Of a stretch of 64,000 nt of DNA, positions 9,077 to 17,192 are shown in pieces (position 1 is the stretch's first letter; each line of letters starts with the position of its first letter). The notes beneath the pieces were generated by a model, which worked only from the letters and a program-made list of their open reading frames with translations, was not told where the DNA came from and searched no databases. The translations under genes and the position numbers were made by a program. The DNA is taken from contig NZ_BCRO01000020.1 of assembly GCF_001552635.1 (NCBI RefSeq), positions 37,419 to 101,418 on the forward strand. The letters are read 5' to 3'. Source of the DNA: Actinomadura hibisca NBRC 15177. GTDB lineage: Bacteria; Actinomycetota; Actinomycetes; Streptosporangiales; Streptosporangiaceae.

Positions 9077-9829
9077 TCAGCGAGCCGAGTACGCGCCGTC
9101 GACCAGGTGGTAACTGCCCTGGACGAAGGACGCCTTGTCCGACAACAGGAACGCGGTCACCTCCGCGACCTCCTCGGCGCGGCCGAGCCGCCCCTCGGGA
9201 TGCAGCGAGATCAGAAGCTCCCGCTTCTCCTGGTCGGCCTCCTTGAGCAGCGGGGTGTCGATGAAGCCCGGCCCCACCGCGTTGATCCGCACGCCCTGCG
9301 CCGCGTACTCCAGCGCCGCCGTCTTGGTGAGCCCGACGACGCCGTGCTTGGCCGCGACGTAGGCGGCCGCGCCCGCGAAACCGTTGGTGCCCAGGATCGA
9401 CGCCATGTTGACCACGGCCCCGCCCCCGGCCTGCACGATCTCGGGCAGCTCGTACCGCAACGAGTAGAAGACCCCGCTGAGGTTGATGTCGATGACCCGC
9501 CGCCACGTCTCGGGGTCGGTCTCCCCGATCGGCGCGGGCGGGACGCTGATCCCGGCGTTGTTGACGGCCAGGTGGAGCGCGCCGTAGGTCTCCACGGTGA
9601 AGTGCACCGCGTCCTTGACCGACGCGGCGTCGGCGACGTCCAGCGCGACGGCCGCGGCCTTCGCGCCGTCGATCTCCAGCTCGTTGACGGCCTTGAGCGC
9701 GCCCTCCTGGTCCCGGTCGGCGACCACGACCGTGGCACCGCCCGCGCCCAGCCGCTTGGCGACGGCAAGCCCAATACCGGAGGCTCCCCCGGTCACCAGG
9801 GCGACCTTGCCGGCAAATTCCTCGTCCAT
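9077..9829 (-). CDS. Short-chain dehydrogenase/reductase
   Basis: A 250-residue classical SDR. It shows TGGASGIG cofactor glycines near the N-terminus, NNAG, a catalytic Ser in MASILG and YVAAKHG (YxxxK). VADRDQ after the second strand suggests NAD+. ATG at 9829 is preceded by a GGGGG run at the right distance; an upstream in-frame ATG at 9865 lies inside the preceding gene. Four bases separate it from the TetR gene, so regulator, SDR and alcohol dehydrogenase form one transcript. Ketoreductase or alcohol oxidation are both possible. Confidence 0.92.
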   Translation of the reverse strand: MDEEFAGKVALVTGGASGIGLAVAKRLGAGGATVVVADRDQEGALKAVNELEIDGAKAAAVALDVADAASVKDAVHFTVETYGALHLAVNNAGISVPPAPIGETDPETWRRVIDINLSGVFYSLRYELPEIVQAGGGAVVNMASILGTNGFAGAAAYVAAKHGVVGLTKTAALEYAAQGVRINAVGPGFIDTPLLKEADQEKRELLISLHPEGRLGRAEEVAEVTAFLLSDKASFVQGSYHLVDGAYSAR

Positions 9830-9833
9830 ACGT

Positions 9834-10472
9834 TCATCCCCCCAGATGGACGCCCTGCTCCCCAAGCAGGGCGTCGAAAGCGCGCGCCACCACGACGGGC
9901 AGGTCCAGACCGGGCGCGCTCCACCAGACCCGCACCCCGACCCTCAAGGCTCCAGCCCCGACGGCCGCGAGCACCGCAGGCCGAAGATCGTCACGCCCGA
10001 CCCCCATGCGCGCGGCCAAGACCACAACGGTCTCGTCCTCAGCCACAGCCCCCACCCGATGAAAGGCCTCCAGCAGCGCGGGCCGTTCGGCCATGAGCCG
10101 GAACAGCTCCAGCACGGCGTCCCGGCGGTGCCAGGCGTCGTCGCGGGCGAGCCATCCGGCCACGGCGTTGCGGTAGGCGAGCAGCGGCGGTTCATCAACC
10201 GGACGGAGGGCGAGCGCGTCGTTGATCTGGACGAAGTCGACACGCAGCGGCTCGACGAGCGCGTCGTCGATCCCGGCGAAATGCCGCGAGAACGTGCGCC
10301 GCGAGACATCCGCGTGCTCGGCGATCTCCTGCACGGTGACGGCGTCGAACCCCCGCTCGCGCACCAGCCCGAGCGCGGCCTCGGCGAGGATGCGCCGGGT
10401 CCGCGTGACCTTGCGCTCCCGGCGCCCCTCCGCGACCTTCACACTTCCACCGTAGCTCGCAAAATGTCGCAT
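9834..10472 (-). CDS. TetR family regulator
   Basis: The 212-residue protein has an N-terminal TetR helix-turn-helix (RILAEAALGLVRERGFDAVTV, then IAEHADVSRRTFSRHFAG) and a helical ligand-binding domain. It is the first gene of the SDR/alcohol dehydrogenase unit, so it probably autoregulates and controls those enzymes in response to their substrate. ATG at 10472 has an AAGGGGA ribosome binding site; a GTG at 10442 is an alternative. AATGTCGCATT at the start region is a small palindrome and a weak operator candidate. Confidence 0.9.
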   Translation of the reverse strand: MRHFASYGGSVKVAEGRRERKVTRTRRILAEAALGLVRERGFDAVTVQEIAEHADVSRRTFSRHFAGIDDALVEPLRVDFVQINDALALRPVDEPPLLAYRNAVAGWLARDDAWHRRDAVLELFRLMAERPALLEAFHRVGAVAEDETVVVLAARMGVGRDDLRPAVLAAVGAGALRVGVRVWWSAPGLDLPVVVARAFDALLGEQGVHLGG

Positions 10473-10550
10473 TGAGCCACAAGTCCCCTTGGGACAAAAC
10501 AGACCAAACCCCGATGTTCACCGCGCCACCCAGGGGGTACAGGCCACCTC

Positions 10551-10766
10551 ATGCCCGAGGAGAAGCAGGAACCGGACCTGATCGAAGAACAGGGCGTCAA
10601 CGCGGGCCCGTCCGTGGACGCCGAAGAGAACCCGCCCCCGACGCCCGACCTACCGGACCCGCCGGACCGTCCGGCAACAGCGGGAACGTTGTACGACGAA
10701 CAGGTGGGCCTACCAGGCCAGAAACCGGGCTACCCGGGCCAGCAGAACTCAGTGGACACGAGCTGA
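10551..10766 (+). CDS. Small acidic, proline-rich protein
   Basis: A 71-residue protein, strongly acidic at the N-terminus (MPEEKQEPDLIEEQG) and rich in Pro/Gly/Gln after residue 25. It is likely disordered. No domain is recognised. The GGGGG upstream is about 15 nt from the ATG, somewhat far for a ribosome binding site. Codon use is normal for the genome. It may be a real small gene or chance. Confidence 0.45.
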   Translation: MPEEKQEPDLIEEQGVNAGPSVDAEENPPPTPDLPDPPDRPATAGTLYDEQVGLPGQKPGYPGQQNSVDTS

Positions 10767-10776
10767 TACGAAGAAA

Positions 10777-10802
10777 CCCCCTCCCACCAGGTGGAAGAGG
10801 GC
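10777..10802 (-). terminator. Terminator of tRNA-Pro
   Basis: On the minus strand CCCTC..CCACC pairs with GGTGG..GAGGG and is followed by TTTCTT, immediately 3' of the tRNA-Pro gene. Confidence 0.65.
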
Positions 10803-10813
10803 GTCGATCTACG

Positions 10814-10887
10814 TCGGGCTGGCGGGATTTGAACCCACGACCCCCGGCACCCAAAGCCGGTGCGCTACCAAACTGCGCTACAGCCCG
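10814..10887 (-). tRNA. tRNA-Pro (anticodon UGG)
   Basis: Read on the minus strand it folds as a full cloverleaf. The acceptor arm is CGGGCTG/CAGCCCG with discriminator A. The D stem is GCGC/GCGC. The anticodon stem CCGGC/GCCGG carries loop TTTGGGT, giving anticodon TGG. The T arm CGTGGGTTCAAATCCCGC is normal. The 3' CCA is not encoded. Confidence 0.96.
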
Positions 10888-11065
10888 CCCGCCGAGGCAC
10901 GATCGAACCAAGGCGACCCGCTGAAGTGTAGTGCCGATCAGCGCCGGACGCCTCGTCCAACCCGGCATTCGCCCCCACCGGCCGCGCCGGGATCACGAAC
11001 ACCCGCGAAACCCTGTACGCTACGGCATGGCGATCGCGGCCCCGACCAGGGCACGACCGGCCGAC

Positions 11066-11139
11066 GCGGGTGTAGCTCAATGGTAGAGCCCCAGTCTTCC
11101 AAACTGGCTACGCGGGTTCGATTCCCGTCACCCGCTCCA
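11066..11139 (+). tRNA. tRNA-Gly (anticodon UCC), CCA encoded
   Basis: The acceptor arm GCGGGTG/CACCCGC has discriminator T followed by an encoded CCA (11137-11139). The D stem is GCTC/GAGC. The anticodon stem CCAGT/ACTGG has loop CTTCCAA, giving TCC. The T arm is CGGGTTCGATTCCCG. A -10-like TACGCT lies about 45 nt upstream. Its 3' half is duplicated at 16055-16099, which marks it as an integration target. Confidence 0.96.
11095..11139 (+). repeat. Attachment-site repeat, tRNA-borne copy
   Basis: This is the 3' 45 bp of tRNA-Gly, from the anticodon loop to the CCA end. It matches 16055-16099 at 43 of 45 positions. Tyrosine integrases commonly recombine at exactly this part of tRNA genes and leave the intact tRNA at one end of the element. 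Confidence 0.75.
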
Positions 11140-11378
11140 GAGTTCCACCAGGCTCCTGATCACGCCGCCCCGAGATGGGGTACCCGGACCTGACGCGATC
11201 AGCGGGCGTCCTGGCTCATCTTCCATCAGTGGCGTCGTGCTGTCCGACGGCTGCGACGATCCAAGCTGCACGCAGTCCTGATGGAGCGCGTCCTCACATG
11301 CACGGAGTGGACGGCGGGCCTGACCGGGCCCGGCCGCGGAGAGACCGTCCTCGTCCGGTCCGTGTGAGAATGCCCGGC

Positions 11379-13832
11379 ATGGAGCTGCTGGAGCGGGCGG
11401 GCTTCCTGGACGAGCTGCGGTCGTGCCCCGCGGGCCGCGTCGTGCTGGTGTCGGGCGAGGCGGGCATCGGCAAGACCGCGCTGGTGCGCGCCTTCTGCGA
11501 GCAGGACGAACGCCGCGCCCTGTGGGGCGCCTGCGACGCGCTGCGCACGCCGCGGCCGCTCGGGCCGCTGCACGACATCGCCCGCGCCGCCGGAGGCGAC
11601 CTCGCCGCCGCGATGGCCGCCGAGAACTCCCGGCACGAACTGTTCACCGCCTTCCTGGACCGGCTGGCGCGGCCGGCGATCGCGGTCGTGGAGGACGCGC
11701 ACTGGGCCGACGAGGCCACCCTCGACCTGCTGGTGTTCGCCGGGCGCCGGATGGCCGGCACCAGCGGCCTGCTGGTCGTCACCTACCGCGCCGACGAGGT
11801 CGGCCCCGGCCATCCGCTGCTCGCCGTCCTCGGCGCGCTCGCCACCGACCGGACGGTGCTGCGGCTCGCGCTGCCGCCGCTGTCGCTGGAGGGCGTCGCG
11901 GCGCTCGCCGGGGCGGACGGCCCGGCGGCCGAACGCCTGCACGCCCGCACCGGCGGGAACCCCTTCTTCGTCACCGAGGCGCTCGCCGACCCCGGCCGGA
12001 CGGTGCCCGGCACCGTCCGCGACGCCGTCCTCGCGCGCGCGGCGGCGCTCGACGAGGAGGCGCGCGCCGCGCTCGACGCCATCGCGATCTTCCCCGGGCA
12101 CACGCTGCTGCCGCTCGTGCAGGCCGCCCCCGAAGCGGTGGACGCCTGCGTCGGCGCGGGCGTCGTCGTTCGCGAGGGCGGCCGGGTGCGGTTCCGCCAT
12201 GAGCTGGCCCGGCTCGCCGTCGAGGACGCCGTGCCGCCCGCCCGCCGCGCCGCCCTGCACGCCCGCGCCCGCGCTGACCTCGCGCGCCGCGGCGCCGACC
12301 CGGCGCGACTCGCCCACCACGCCGCCGAGGCCGGCGACGTCGCGGCCGTCCTGGTGCACGCGCCCGCCGCTGCCGAGCGCGCCTTCGCGGTGAGCGCGAA
12401 CCGGCAGGCCGCCGACCATCTGCGCCAGGCCCTCGACCACGCCGACCTGCTGGAGCCGCGCGACCGCGCCGAACTGCTCGAACGCTACGCCGAGGCCTGC
12501 ACCCGCCTGGACCGCGACGACCGTGCCCTGGAGGTCTCCCGCGAGGCGCTGGAGTGCTGGCGCGCCGCCGCGCTGCTCGCCCGCACCGCGCACTTCCTCT
12601 GGCTGACCGGCGACTCCACCGCCGCCCGCGCCGCCGTCGCCGAGGCTCTGAACCTCGCCCGCAGCCTGCCGCCCGGCCCCGCGCTCGCCGCCGCCTTCAC
12701 CTGGTCGGCGTTCCTGCTCATGTACGCGCGCGAGATCCCCGCCGCGATCGAGACCGGCGAGCGCGCCGTGGACCTCGCCGAGCGGTATGGCGACCGCGCG
12801 CTGCTCGCGCGCGCGTTGAACGCCGTCGGATCGGCGACGTGGTTCCAGGAGCCCGACCGCGCGGAGAGCCACCTGACGCGCGCCGTCGAGATCGCGCTGC
12901 GCGTCGGGGACGAGGTGAGCGTGGCGTCGGCACTGTCCAACCTCGGGTCCGGCGCCGGGGAGATCCGCCGCTACGCCGTCGCCGAGGAGTGGCTGCGCAA
13001 GGCCGTCGACTGGTGCACCGTCCGCGACCTGGACCGCAACCGCCGCTACAGCAGCGCCTGGCTCGCCCGCTGCCTGTTCGAGCGCGGCGAGTGGGACGAG
13101 GCCGCGACCGTCCTCGCGCAGACCGAACTGGAGGGTGCCGCGCCCGCCCGCATCGTCGCGCTCACCGTCCTCGGGCGGCTCCGCGTGCGGCGCGGCGAGC
13201 CCGGCGCGGCCGAGCCGCTCGACGAGGCGTGGCGGCTCGCCGTCCGCACCGGCGACCTCCAGCGCCTCTGGCCCGCCGCCGCCGGGCGCGCCGAATTCGC
13301 CCGCTTCGAGGCCCGCCCGACCGGCCCGCTCGTCCGCGACACCTACGACCTCGCCGTGCGGCTGCGGCACGGCTGGGCGATCGGCGAGCTGGAGCAGTTC
13401 CTCGACGACCCGCCCGCGGGCGCGCACGAGGACGCCGCCGAACCGTACCGGCTGGACCCGGTCGCGGGCGCGCGCGCCTGGGAAGCCATCGGCTGCCCGT
13501 ATGAGGCCGCGATGTCTTTAACGTGTAGCGAGGCGCATCTGCGCGAGGCGCTCGGCGTCTTCGAGCGCCTCGGCGCCCGTCCGGCCGCCGACATGGCCGC
13601 ACGGCTCATGCGCGAGCGCGGCCTGCGCGCGCCCCGCCGCGCCACCCTCGCCCACCCGCACGGCCTCACCGCGCGCGAGGCCGACGTCCTCGACCTGCTG
13701 CGCGAGGGCCTGCGCAACATCGAAATCGCCGAACGGCTGCACATCTCGGAAAAGACCGCCGGACACCACGTCTCGGCCATCCTCGCCAAGCTCGGCGTCC
13801 GCACGCGTCACGAGGCCGCCCGGCTGGGATAG
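11379..13832 (+). CDS. Large LuxR-family regulator with ATPase domain (LAL type)
   Basis: The ~817-residue protein starts MELLERAGFLDELR. Walker A GEAGIGKT follows at about residue 31-38 and a Walker B-like VVEDAHWAD further on. The middle is a helical TPR-like region. The last ~65 residues are a LuxR helix-turn-helix (LTAREADVLDLLREGLRNIEIAERLHIS...). Such regulators hydrolyse ATP and activate nearby genes. I prefer ATG 11379 because TGAGA lies about 10 nt upstream; ATG 11370 is close and the frame is open further left. It precedes a DUF4242 gene whose upstream region contains tandem palindromes. It lies inside the interval bounded by the tRNA-Gly repeats but has normal high-GC codon use. 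Confidence 0.92.
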   Translation: MELLERAGFLDELRSCPAGRVVLVSGEAGIGKTALVRAFCEQDERRALWGACDALRTPRPLGPLHDIARAAGGDLAAAMAAENSRHELFTAFLDRLARPAIAVVEDAHWADEATLDLLVFAGRRMAGTSGLLVVTYRADEVGPGHPLLAVLGALATDRTVLRLALPPLSLEGVAALAGADGPAAERLHARTGGNPFFVTEALADPGRTVPGTVRDAVLARAAALDEEARAALDAIAIFPGHTLLPLVQAAPEAVDACVGAGVVVREGGRVRFRHELARLAVEDAVPPARRAALHARARADLARRGADPARLAHHAAEAGDVAAVLVHAPAAAERAFAVSANRQAADHLRQALDHADLLEPRDRAELLERYAEACTRLDRDDRALEVSREALECWRAAALLARTAHFLWLTGDSTAARAAVAEALNLARSLPPGPALAAAFTWSAFLLMYAREIPAAIETGERAVDLAERYGDRALLARALNAVGSATWFQEPDRAESHLTRAVEIALRVGDEVSVASALSNLGSGAGEIRRYAVAEEWLRKAVDWCTVRDLDRNRRYSSAWLARCLFERGEWDEAATVLAQTELEGAAPARIVALTVLGRLRVRRGEPGAAEPLDEAWRLAVRTGDLQRLWPAAAGRAEFARFEARPTGPLVRDTYDLAVRLRHGWAIGELEQFLDDPPAGAHEDAAEPYRLDPVAGARAWEAIGCPYEAAMSLTCSEAHLREALGVFERLGARPAADMAARLMRERGLRAPRRATLAHPHGLTAREADVLDLLREGLRNIEIAERLHISEKTAGHHVSAILAKLGVRTRHEAARLG

Positions 13833-13835
13833 GGA

Positions 13836-13899
13836 CTCCCTAGGGAGAACGCCCACCCGATATAGGGAGGCCGCCCTCCAATACGGGGACCGTCTCCCG
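13836..13899 (+). promoter_or_regulatory. Tandem palindromes upstream of the DUF4242 gene
   Basis: Three related dyads are spaced by 20-30 bp: CTCCCTAGGGAG (13836-13847, perfect), GGAGGCCGCCCTCC (13866-13879, perfect arms) and a looser CGGGGACCGTCTCCCG (13884-13899). Their position between the LuxR stop and the DUF4242 start suggests binding sites for the LuxR protein. This is inference from position and symmetry. Confidence 0.5.
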
Positions 13900-13958
13900 A
13901 TGCCCGTGCAGCCCGCCCGCTCCGACACTGGTGCCTTCAGAGAGAAGGAGCGTGCGAC

Positions 13959-14231
13959 ATGCCGCGATACCTGGTCCAGCGAAACTTTGCGGACGGCCTG
14001 TTCATCCCGGTCGACGCCGACGGCGCCAAGGCGTGCCTGGACGTGGTCGAGGAGAACGCCAAGCACGGCGTCACCTGGGTCCACTCCTACGTCAGCCCGG
14101 ACAAGAGCGTCAGCTACTGCATCTACGACGGGCCGTCCCCGGCGGCGATCCGCGAGGCCGCCCAGGCGGCGAACCTCCCGGCCGACCAGATCACCGAGGT
14201 CAGCGTCCTCGACCCGTACTTCTACCACTAG
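13959..14231 (+). CDS. DUF4242 protein (SCO4226-like, putative nickel-binding)
   Basis: A 90-residue protein starting MPRYLVQRNF, with VTWVHSYVSPDKSVSYCIYDGPSP in the centre. This is the DUF4242 pattern, a small ferredoxin-like fold. The Streptomyces coelicolor member SCO4226 is reported to bind nickel; metal binding here is inferred from family membership. A strong AGAAGGAG ribosome binding site precedes ATG 13959. It lies downstream of the LuxR gene behind tandem palindromes and is followed at 14 nt by a broken membrane-anchored gene. Confidence 0.88.
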   Translation: MPRYLVQRNFADGLFIPVDADGAKACLDVVEENAKHGVTWVHSYVSPDKSVSYCIYDGPSPAAIREAAQAANLPADQITEVSVLDPYFYH

Positions 14232-14245
14232 GAAAAGGCAGGCAG

Positions 14246-14624
14246 ATGGCTTACGTCCAGCAGCCGGGGCACCCGCCGCGGAAACGCTCGTCGACTGGGC
14301 GCTGGATCGTGGTGCTCGCGGTGATCGTGGTACTGGTCGGCGGGCTCGTCGCGCTCGGCGCATGGGCGTCCCAGGGCAGCCCCGACCGCGCCAAGGCGGG
14401 CGACTGCGTCGCGACGCCGGGCAGCGACGACCTGAAGATCGTCAAGTGCACGGACGCGACGGCGGCCTACAGGGTCCTCGGCCGCGTCGACGACAAGTAC
14501 AAGTACCAGTTCGACCAGAACGGCAAGACGCTGTGCGCGCCTTACCAGGGCACCCTCAGCGCCTTCTGGAAGGGCGAGGTCGGAAAGCAGGGCTACGTTG
14601 CTCTGCCTCGGCGCGGCCCGCTGA
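14246..14624 (+). pseudogene. Membrane-anchored SCO3897/LppU-like protein, frameshifted near the 3' end
   Basis: The frame opens MAYVQQPGHPPRKR with a transmembrane segment (WIVVLAVIVVLVGGLVALGA), then AGDCVATPG...IVKCTDATAAYRVLGRVD and LCAPYQGT. This is the conserved pattern of the LppU/SCO3897 family of actinobacterial surface proteins. After GKQGYV the frame runs on into unrelated sequence. Shifting by one base after the GTT codon restores the expected ending LCLGAAR and a stop at 14622-14624. One extra G (or two missing bases) at about 14600 explains it. A genuine frameshift and a sequencing error look the same here. Confidence 0.65.
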
Positions 14625-14672
14625 ACCGGTACGTTCCCGGCCACCCGCCCCAACGCTTGCCGGTCCCCGGAC

Positions 14673-15218
14673 GTGATCTCTACACTCGCCCGGGGCACCG
14701 GCAACGTCGGACAACTCGCCATCGCGGCGGCGGACGCGCACCACAACCCGGCGAACGCGCCCGTCGAGACGCGCGATCCGACGCTCACCGCGGCCGTCCC
14801 GGCCATGGCGTGAGGCGGGCGGATTCGGCTGATGGACCACGCGTTCGGCACCGAGCTCGACGACATCCGCGAGACACTGGACCGCCGCCCCCTGGAAGCC
14901 GACACCACGACCGCCACCATGGGCGACTTCGCCGCCGACACTCAGGGCGCCGTCCGCTTGGAGGAGCAGGGCGTCGTGGACGGCGAGCCGCGCATCGTCA
15001 TCGAGCACGTCACCCGCATCCACGCCTCCTGCGCACCGGACTGACCGCAGCCGCCGTCCGGCGACCGCGCGCACCGCGTCGTCATCAAGGAGGACCTGCG
15101 CATCGAGGTGTCGGTCGAGGCCACCGCCGTCGGCAGCCTCGTACACGCGATCGAGTGGCTCGCGACGGTCGGCCCCGGCCTCTACGACGCGCTGGACGTC
15201 CTGCTCCGCCCGGCAACG
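14673..15218 (+). pseudogene. NAD(P)H-dependent amine dehydrogenase/DapB-like reductase remnant
   Basis: GTG 14673 begins a 46-codon piece (ARGTGNVGQLAI) that resembles the N-terminal GTGNVG dinucleotide-binding motif of this family. It stops at 14813, and the middle of the enzyme is missing. From 14832 the C-terminal half follows: VFGTEL-like AFGTELDDIR, QGVVDGEPRIVIEHVTRIH, then D-stop-PQPPSGD. The stop (TGA) sits where relatives carry Trp (TGG), and the same frame continues with RVVIKEDLRIEV and VGPGLYDAL. So there are at least two lesions, an internal deletion and a nonsense change. Confidence 0.6.
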
Positions 15219-15219
15219 G

Positions 15220-15860
15220 GTCGCCTCGGGCGGCTTGGTCGGGCTTTTGGGGAATTGATGCGGCGTCGGCGCAGATACGCGCGATTGACGCAGGAGGAGC
15301 AGGCCTTGTCCGCCGCGATCGCGCCGGGACGGGTGCGGAGCGTCCGATGCGGCCGCGCACCTTGATGGACGCAATGCCCATTGGAAGCGGGGGACTGCCA
15401 GCGGTCTGGCCCGCGGTGAGGGCGAACGACAACGGCTGGCAGCACCGGTCGGCCGACAGGTGGGTATTGCTGGTCAGCCCGCCGCGAGACCGGCCCAGCA
15501 GGGCGACCTTCAGCCGGATCGCTCCTTGTCGCCGCGCCCACCGCCAGAAGGATGGCTGGTCGCCGGGCTCGTCGATCCGCGGTTTCGTCCCCGGCCGCCC
15601 TATGCAGCGCTTGGAACTGCTCGGGATCCAGCCGCGTCCCCGCCGCGTGCTAGTGGGCGCGCTCGATCGTGGAATCGACGCTGACCAAGCTCAGATCAAC
15701 CTCGCCGCGAGTGGCGGCCTCAGCGATCATCTGTTCTTGAAGGTTCTGCATGACGCCCGTGACCGTCCGCGCCCGGAACCGGTCGTAGACCGTTGACCAC
15801 CACCCATACTGCTCAGAGACATCCCGCCACGGGCTATACATCCGGAACCGCCAGATCACT
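15220..15860 (-). pseudogene. IS5-family transposase remnant
   Basis: The N-terminal part (15650-15859) reads FRMYSPWRDVSEQYGWWSTVYDRF...VDLSLVSVDSTIERAH, the DUF4096/DDE start of IS5-type transposases including the first catalytic Asp (VDST). It then meets a stop where relatives continue HAAG. Downstream pieces appear in other frames: LTAGQTAGSPPLPMG and IAADKACSSCVNRAYLRRRRI. At least two frameshifts plus the stop are needed, so it is dead. It lies just inside the second tRNA-Gly repeat. Its ends could not be defined. Confidence 0.75.
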
Positions 15861-16054
15861 CCGTTTAACTGTCACTGCAAGTCAGGAACCGAACTACGCG
15901 CGCCCAGCAAAAGCCACGGCTCGATCAGCACCCATTCCTCACCGGTCACATCACCACGCGCCACACAAACGTACTACCAACCACGACGTTCACCTACAGA
16001 GCGAATGCAGGCAATGACTTGATCGGCGAATGAAGATACTGGACGGGTTTTGGC

Positions 16055-16099
16055 TCTTCAAAACTGGCTACGCAGGTTCGATTCCCGTCACCCGCTCCA
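16055..16099 (+). repeat. Second tRNA-Gly 3'-end copy (attachment-site remnant)
   Basis: The 45-bp direct repeat of 11095-11139 has two mismatches (positions 16060 and 16074). It contains the 3' half of tRNA-Gly including the T arm and CCA, without the 5' half. It has no promoter or D arm and cannot be a tRNA. It is best read as the far attachment site of an element once integrated at tRNA-Gly. The low-GC region begins immediately after it. The 170 bp before it (15885-16054) hold nothing I recognise. Confidence 0.8.
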
Positions 16100-16119
16100 C
16101 CGGTCCCGAAACTTAGAGA

Positions 16120-16144
16120 CCTGACCACTACCAAGGTGGTCAGG
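16120..16144. other. Inverted repeat at the left edge of the low-GC region
   Basis: A perfect 9-bp dyad, CCTGACCAC then GTGGTCAGG, with a 7-nt loop. It lies 20 bp beyond the tRNA-Gly repeat. It could be a recombinase or protein binding site, or a terminator. Confidence 0.4.
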
Positions 16145-16266
16145 CTTGAGACGCTCACCTCTCATCCGACATCCAGGCCACGCCCCGGACCGGGAATAAT
16201 CGGCATCATCCGAAGTGGTCAGCAGCCGCTTGGGCAGGTTACATCCGTACGGCAGTGAAGAATACC

Positions 16267-16287
16267 GGAATTACGAAAGGTAATTCC
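16267..16287 (-). terminator. Hairpin at the end of the 16.3-17.1 kb gene
   Basis: A perfect 8-bp stem GGAATTAC/GTAATTCC with loop GAAAG. It abuts the stop codon of the minus-strand gene. It lacks a clear T run. Confidence 0.5.
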
Positions 16288-17060
16288 TACTCCTGCCTTA
16301 ACGGACACTCGGGAAGTGGAAGTGCTACCACATCGCCTCCACGCGTCTCACGAACGACGGTGAACTGGACACATTTGACCGCTTCAATCTCTCCCGCAGA
16401 AGTCAGAGAGATATAGTCGACTGTGATGATGGCCTTTTTGCCTGTCCAGCCAAATGCCCACAGGTCTCCGAGTTCGCCATGGACAGCCGCTCGCGTGCGC
16501 TGTTGAGAAAATTCAGCATCAGCAGCGGCTTCGGCCAGCCTATCGCGGGTCACCTCAGTGGCCAGCCGGATACGTTCTAGGGCATCACGACCGCTCTCGA
16601 CAGGGCGCGGGCAGCGTCCCAGTTTGTTCGCCGTAACTTTCGCAACGTCCCCAACAGACTGCTTTGCGATAGAAAATCTGTAGCAGAATTCGGCCACGCT
16701 TTTGCCATGGAATCCACCATACCCCGGACGCATGACATCGATACGCGCATGCTTACCCGAGTCCTCAAAGCGCACTAGACGAGAAGCAGAAATCCTTGCC
16801 GCGCGCAATGCCGCATGCTTGTCGATAAGCCCATCACGAGCCGCTGCGACCAACACAGCACTCGCTTGTTCCTTGACCGCTTCTTCGGCATCGCGCTGTG
16901 GCTTCCCCAGCCACCGGGAAATTCCAAACCACAACAGCAACACCAGGATGATGAGCACCATGGCCAGCGCTATCATCACGGGAAGCACTCGGCCGAACCG
17001 CTCCCGTCGCCCTGGCCCGCGTTCCGCCGGTCGTCCGTCAGTGGGCGAACCAGTAGCCAC
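16287..17060 (-). CDS. Membrane-anchored protein of unknown function
   Basis: A 257-residue protein with a charged N-terminus (about 25 residues) and one transmembrane helix (VLPVMIALAMVLIILVLLLW). It is followed by an extracytoplasmic, mostly alpha-helical domain with scattered Cys (FCYRF, GRCPRP, KCVQF). No domain is recognised. Base composition and codon use are less GC-rich than the flanks. It is the first gene after the tRNA-Gly repeat and runs in the same direction as the large secreted protein upstream of it. Function unknown. Confidence 0.75.
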   Translation of the reverse strand: MATGSPTDGRPAERGPGRRERFGRVLPVMIALAMVLIILVLLLWFGISRWLGKPQRDAEEAVKEQASAVLVAAARDGLIDKHAALRAARISASRLVRFEDSGKHARIDVMRPGYGGFHGKSVAEFCYRFSIAKQSVGDVAKVTANKLGRCPRPVESGRDALERIRLATEVTRDRLAEAAADAEFSQQRTRAAVHGELGDLWAFGWTGKKAIITVDYISLTSAGEIEAVKCVQFTVVRETRGGDVVALPLPECPLRQE

Positions 17061-17117
17061 AGGTACCTTCCTTGCCGACCAAAGGACGAAACGAAGTACC
17101 GCTAGTGCAGCGAGGCG

Positions 17118-17152
17118 TCCCTGGTGCCTGCCCTACCACGAGGCACCAGGGA
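17118..17152 (-). terminator. Terminator of the large secreted-protein gene
   Basis: A perfect 12-bp stem TCCCTGGTGCCT/AGGCACCAGGGA with an 11-nt loop, 40 bp downstream of the stop of the 1312-residue gene. Confidence 0.7.
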
Positions 17153-17192
17153 TGCCAGCCGCCGATCGGCGACCTGGGGACGTCGCTGGCCC

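Noticed and set aside
10461..10475. AATGTCGCATT as TetR operator
   Set aside because: Arms of only 4 bp overlapping the start codon; kept as a weak remark only.
11226..13427. 733-codon minus-strand frame opposite the LuxR gene
   Set aside because: Low-complexity Gly/Ala/Arg/Glu shadow of the LuxR coding sequence with no domain.
16055..16099. A second tRNA gene
   Set aside because: Only the 3' half is present; D arm, acceptor 5' strand and promoter are missing.
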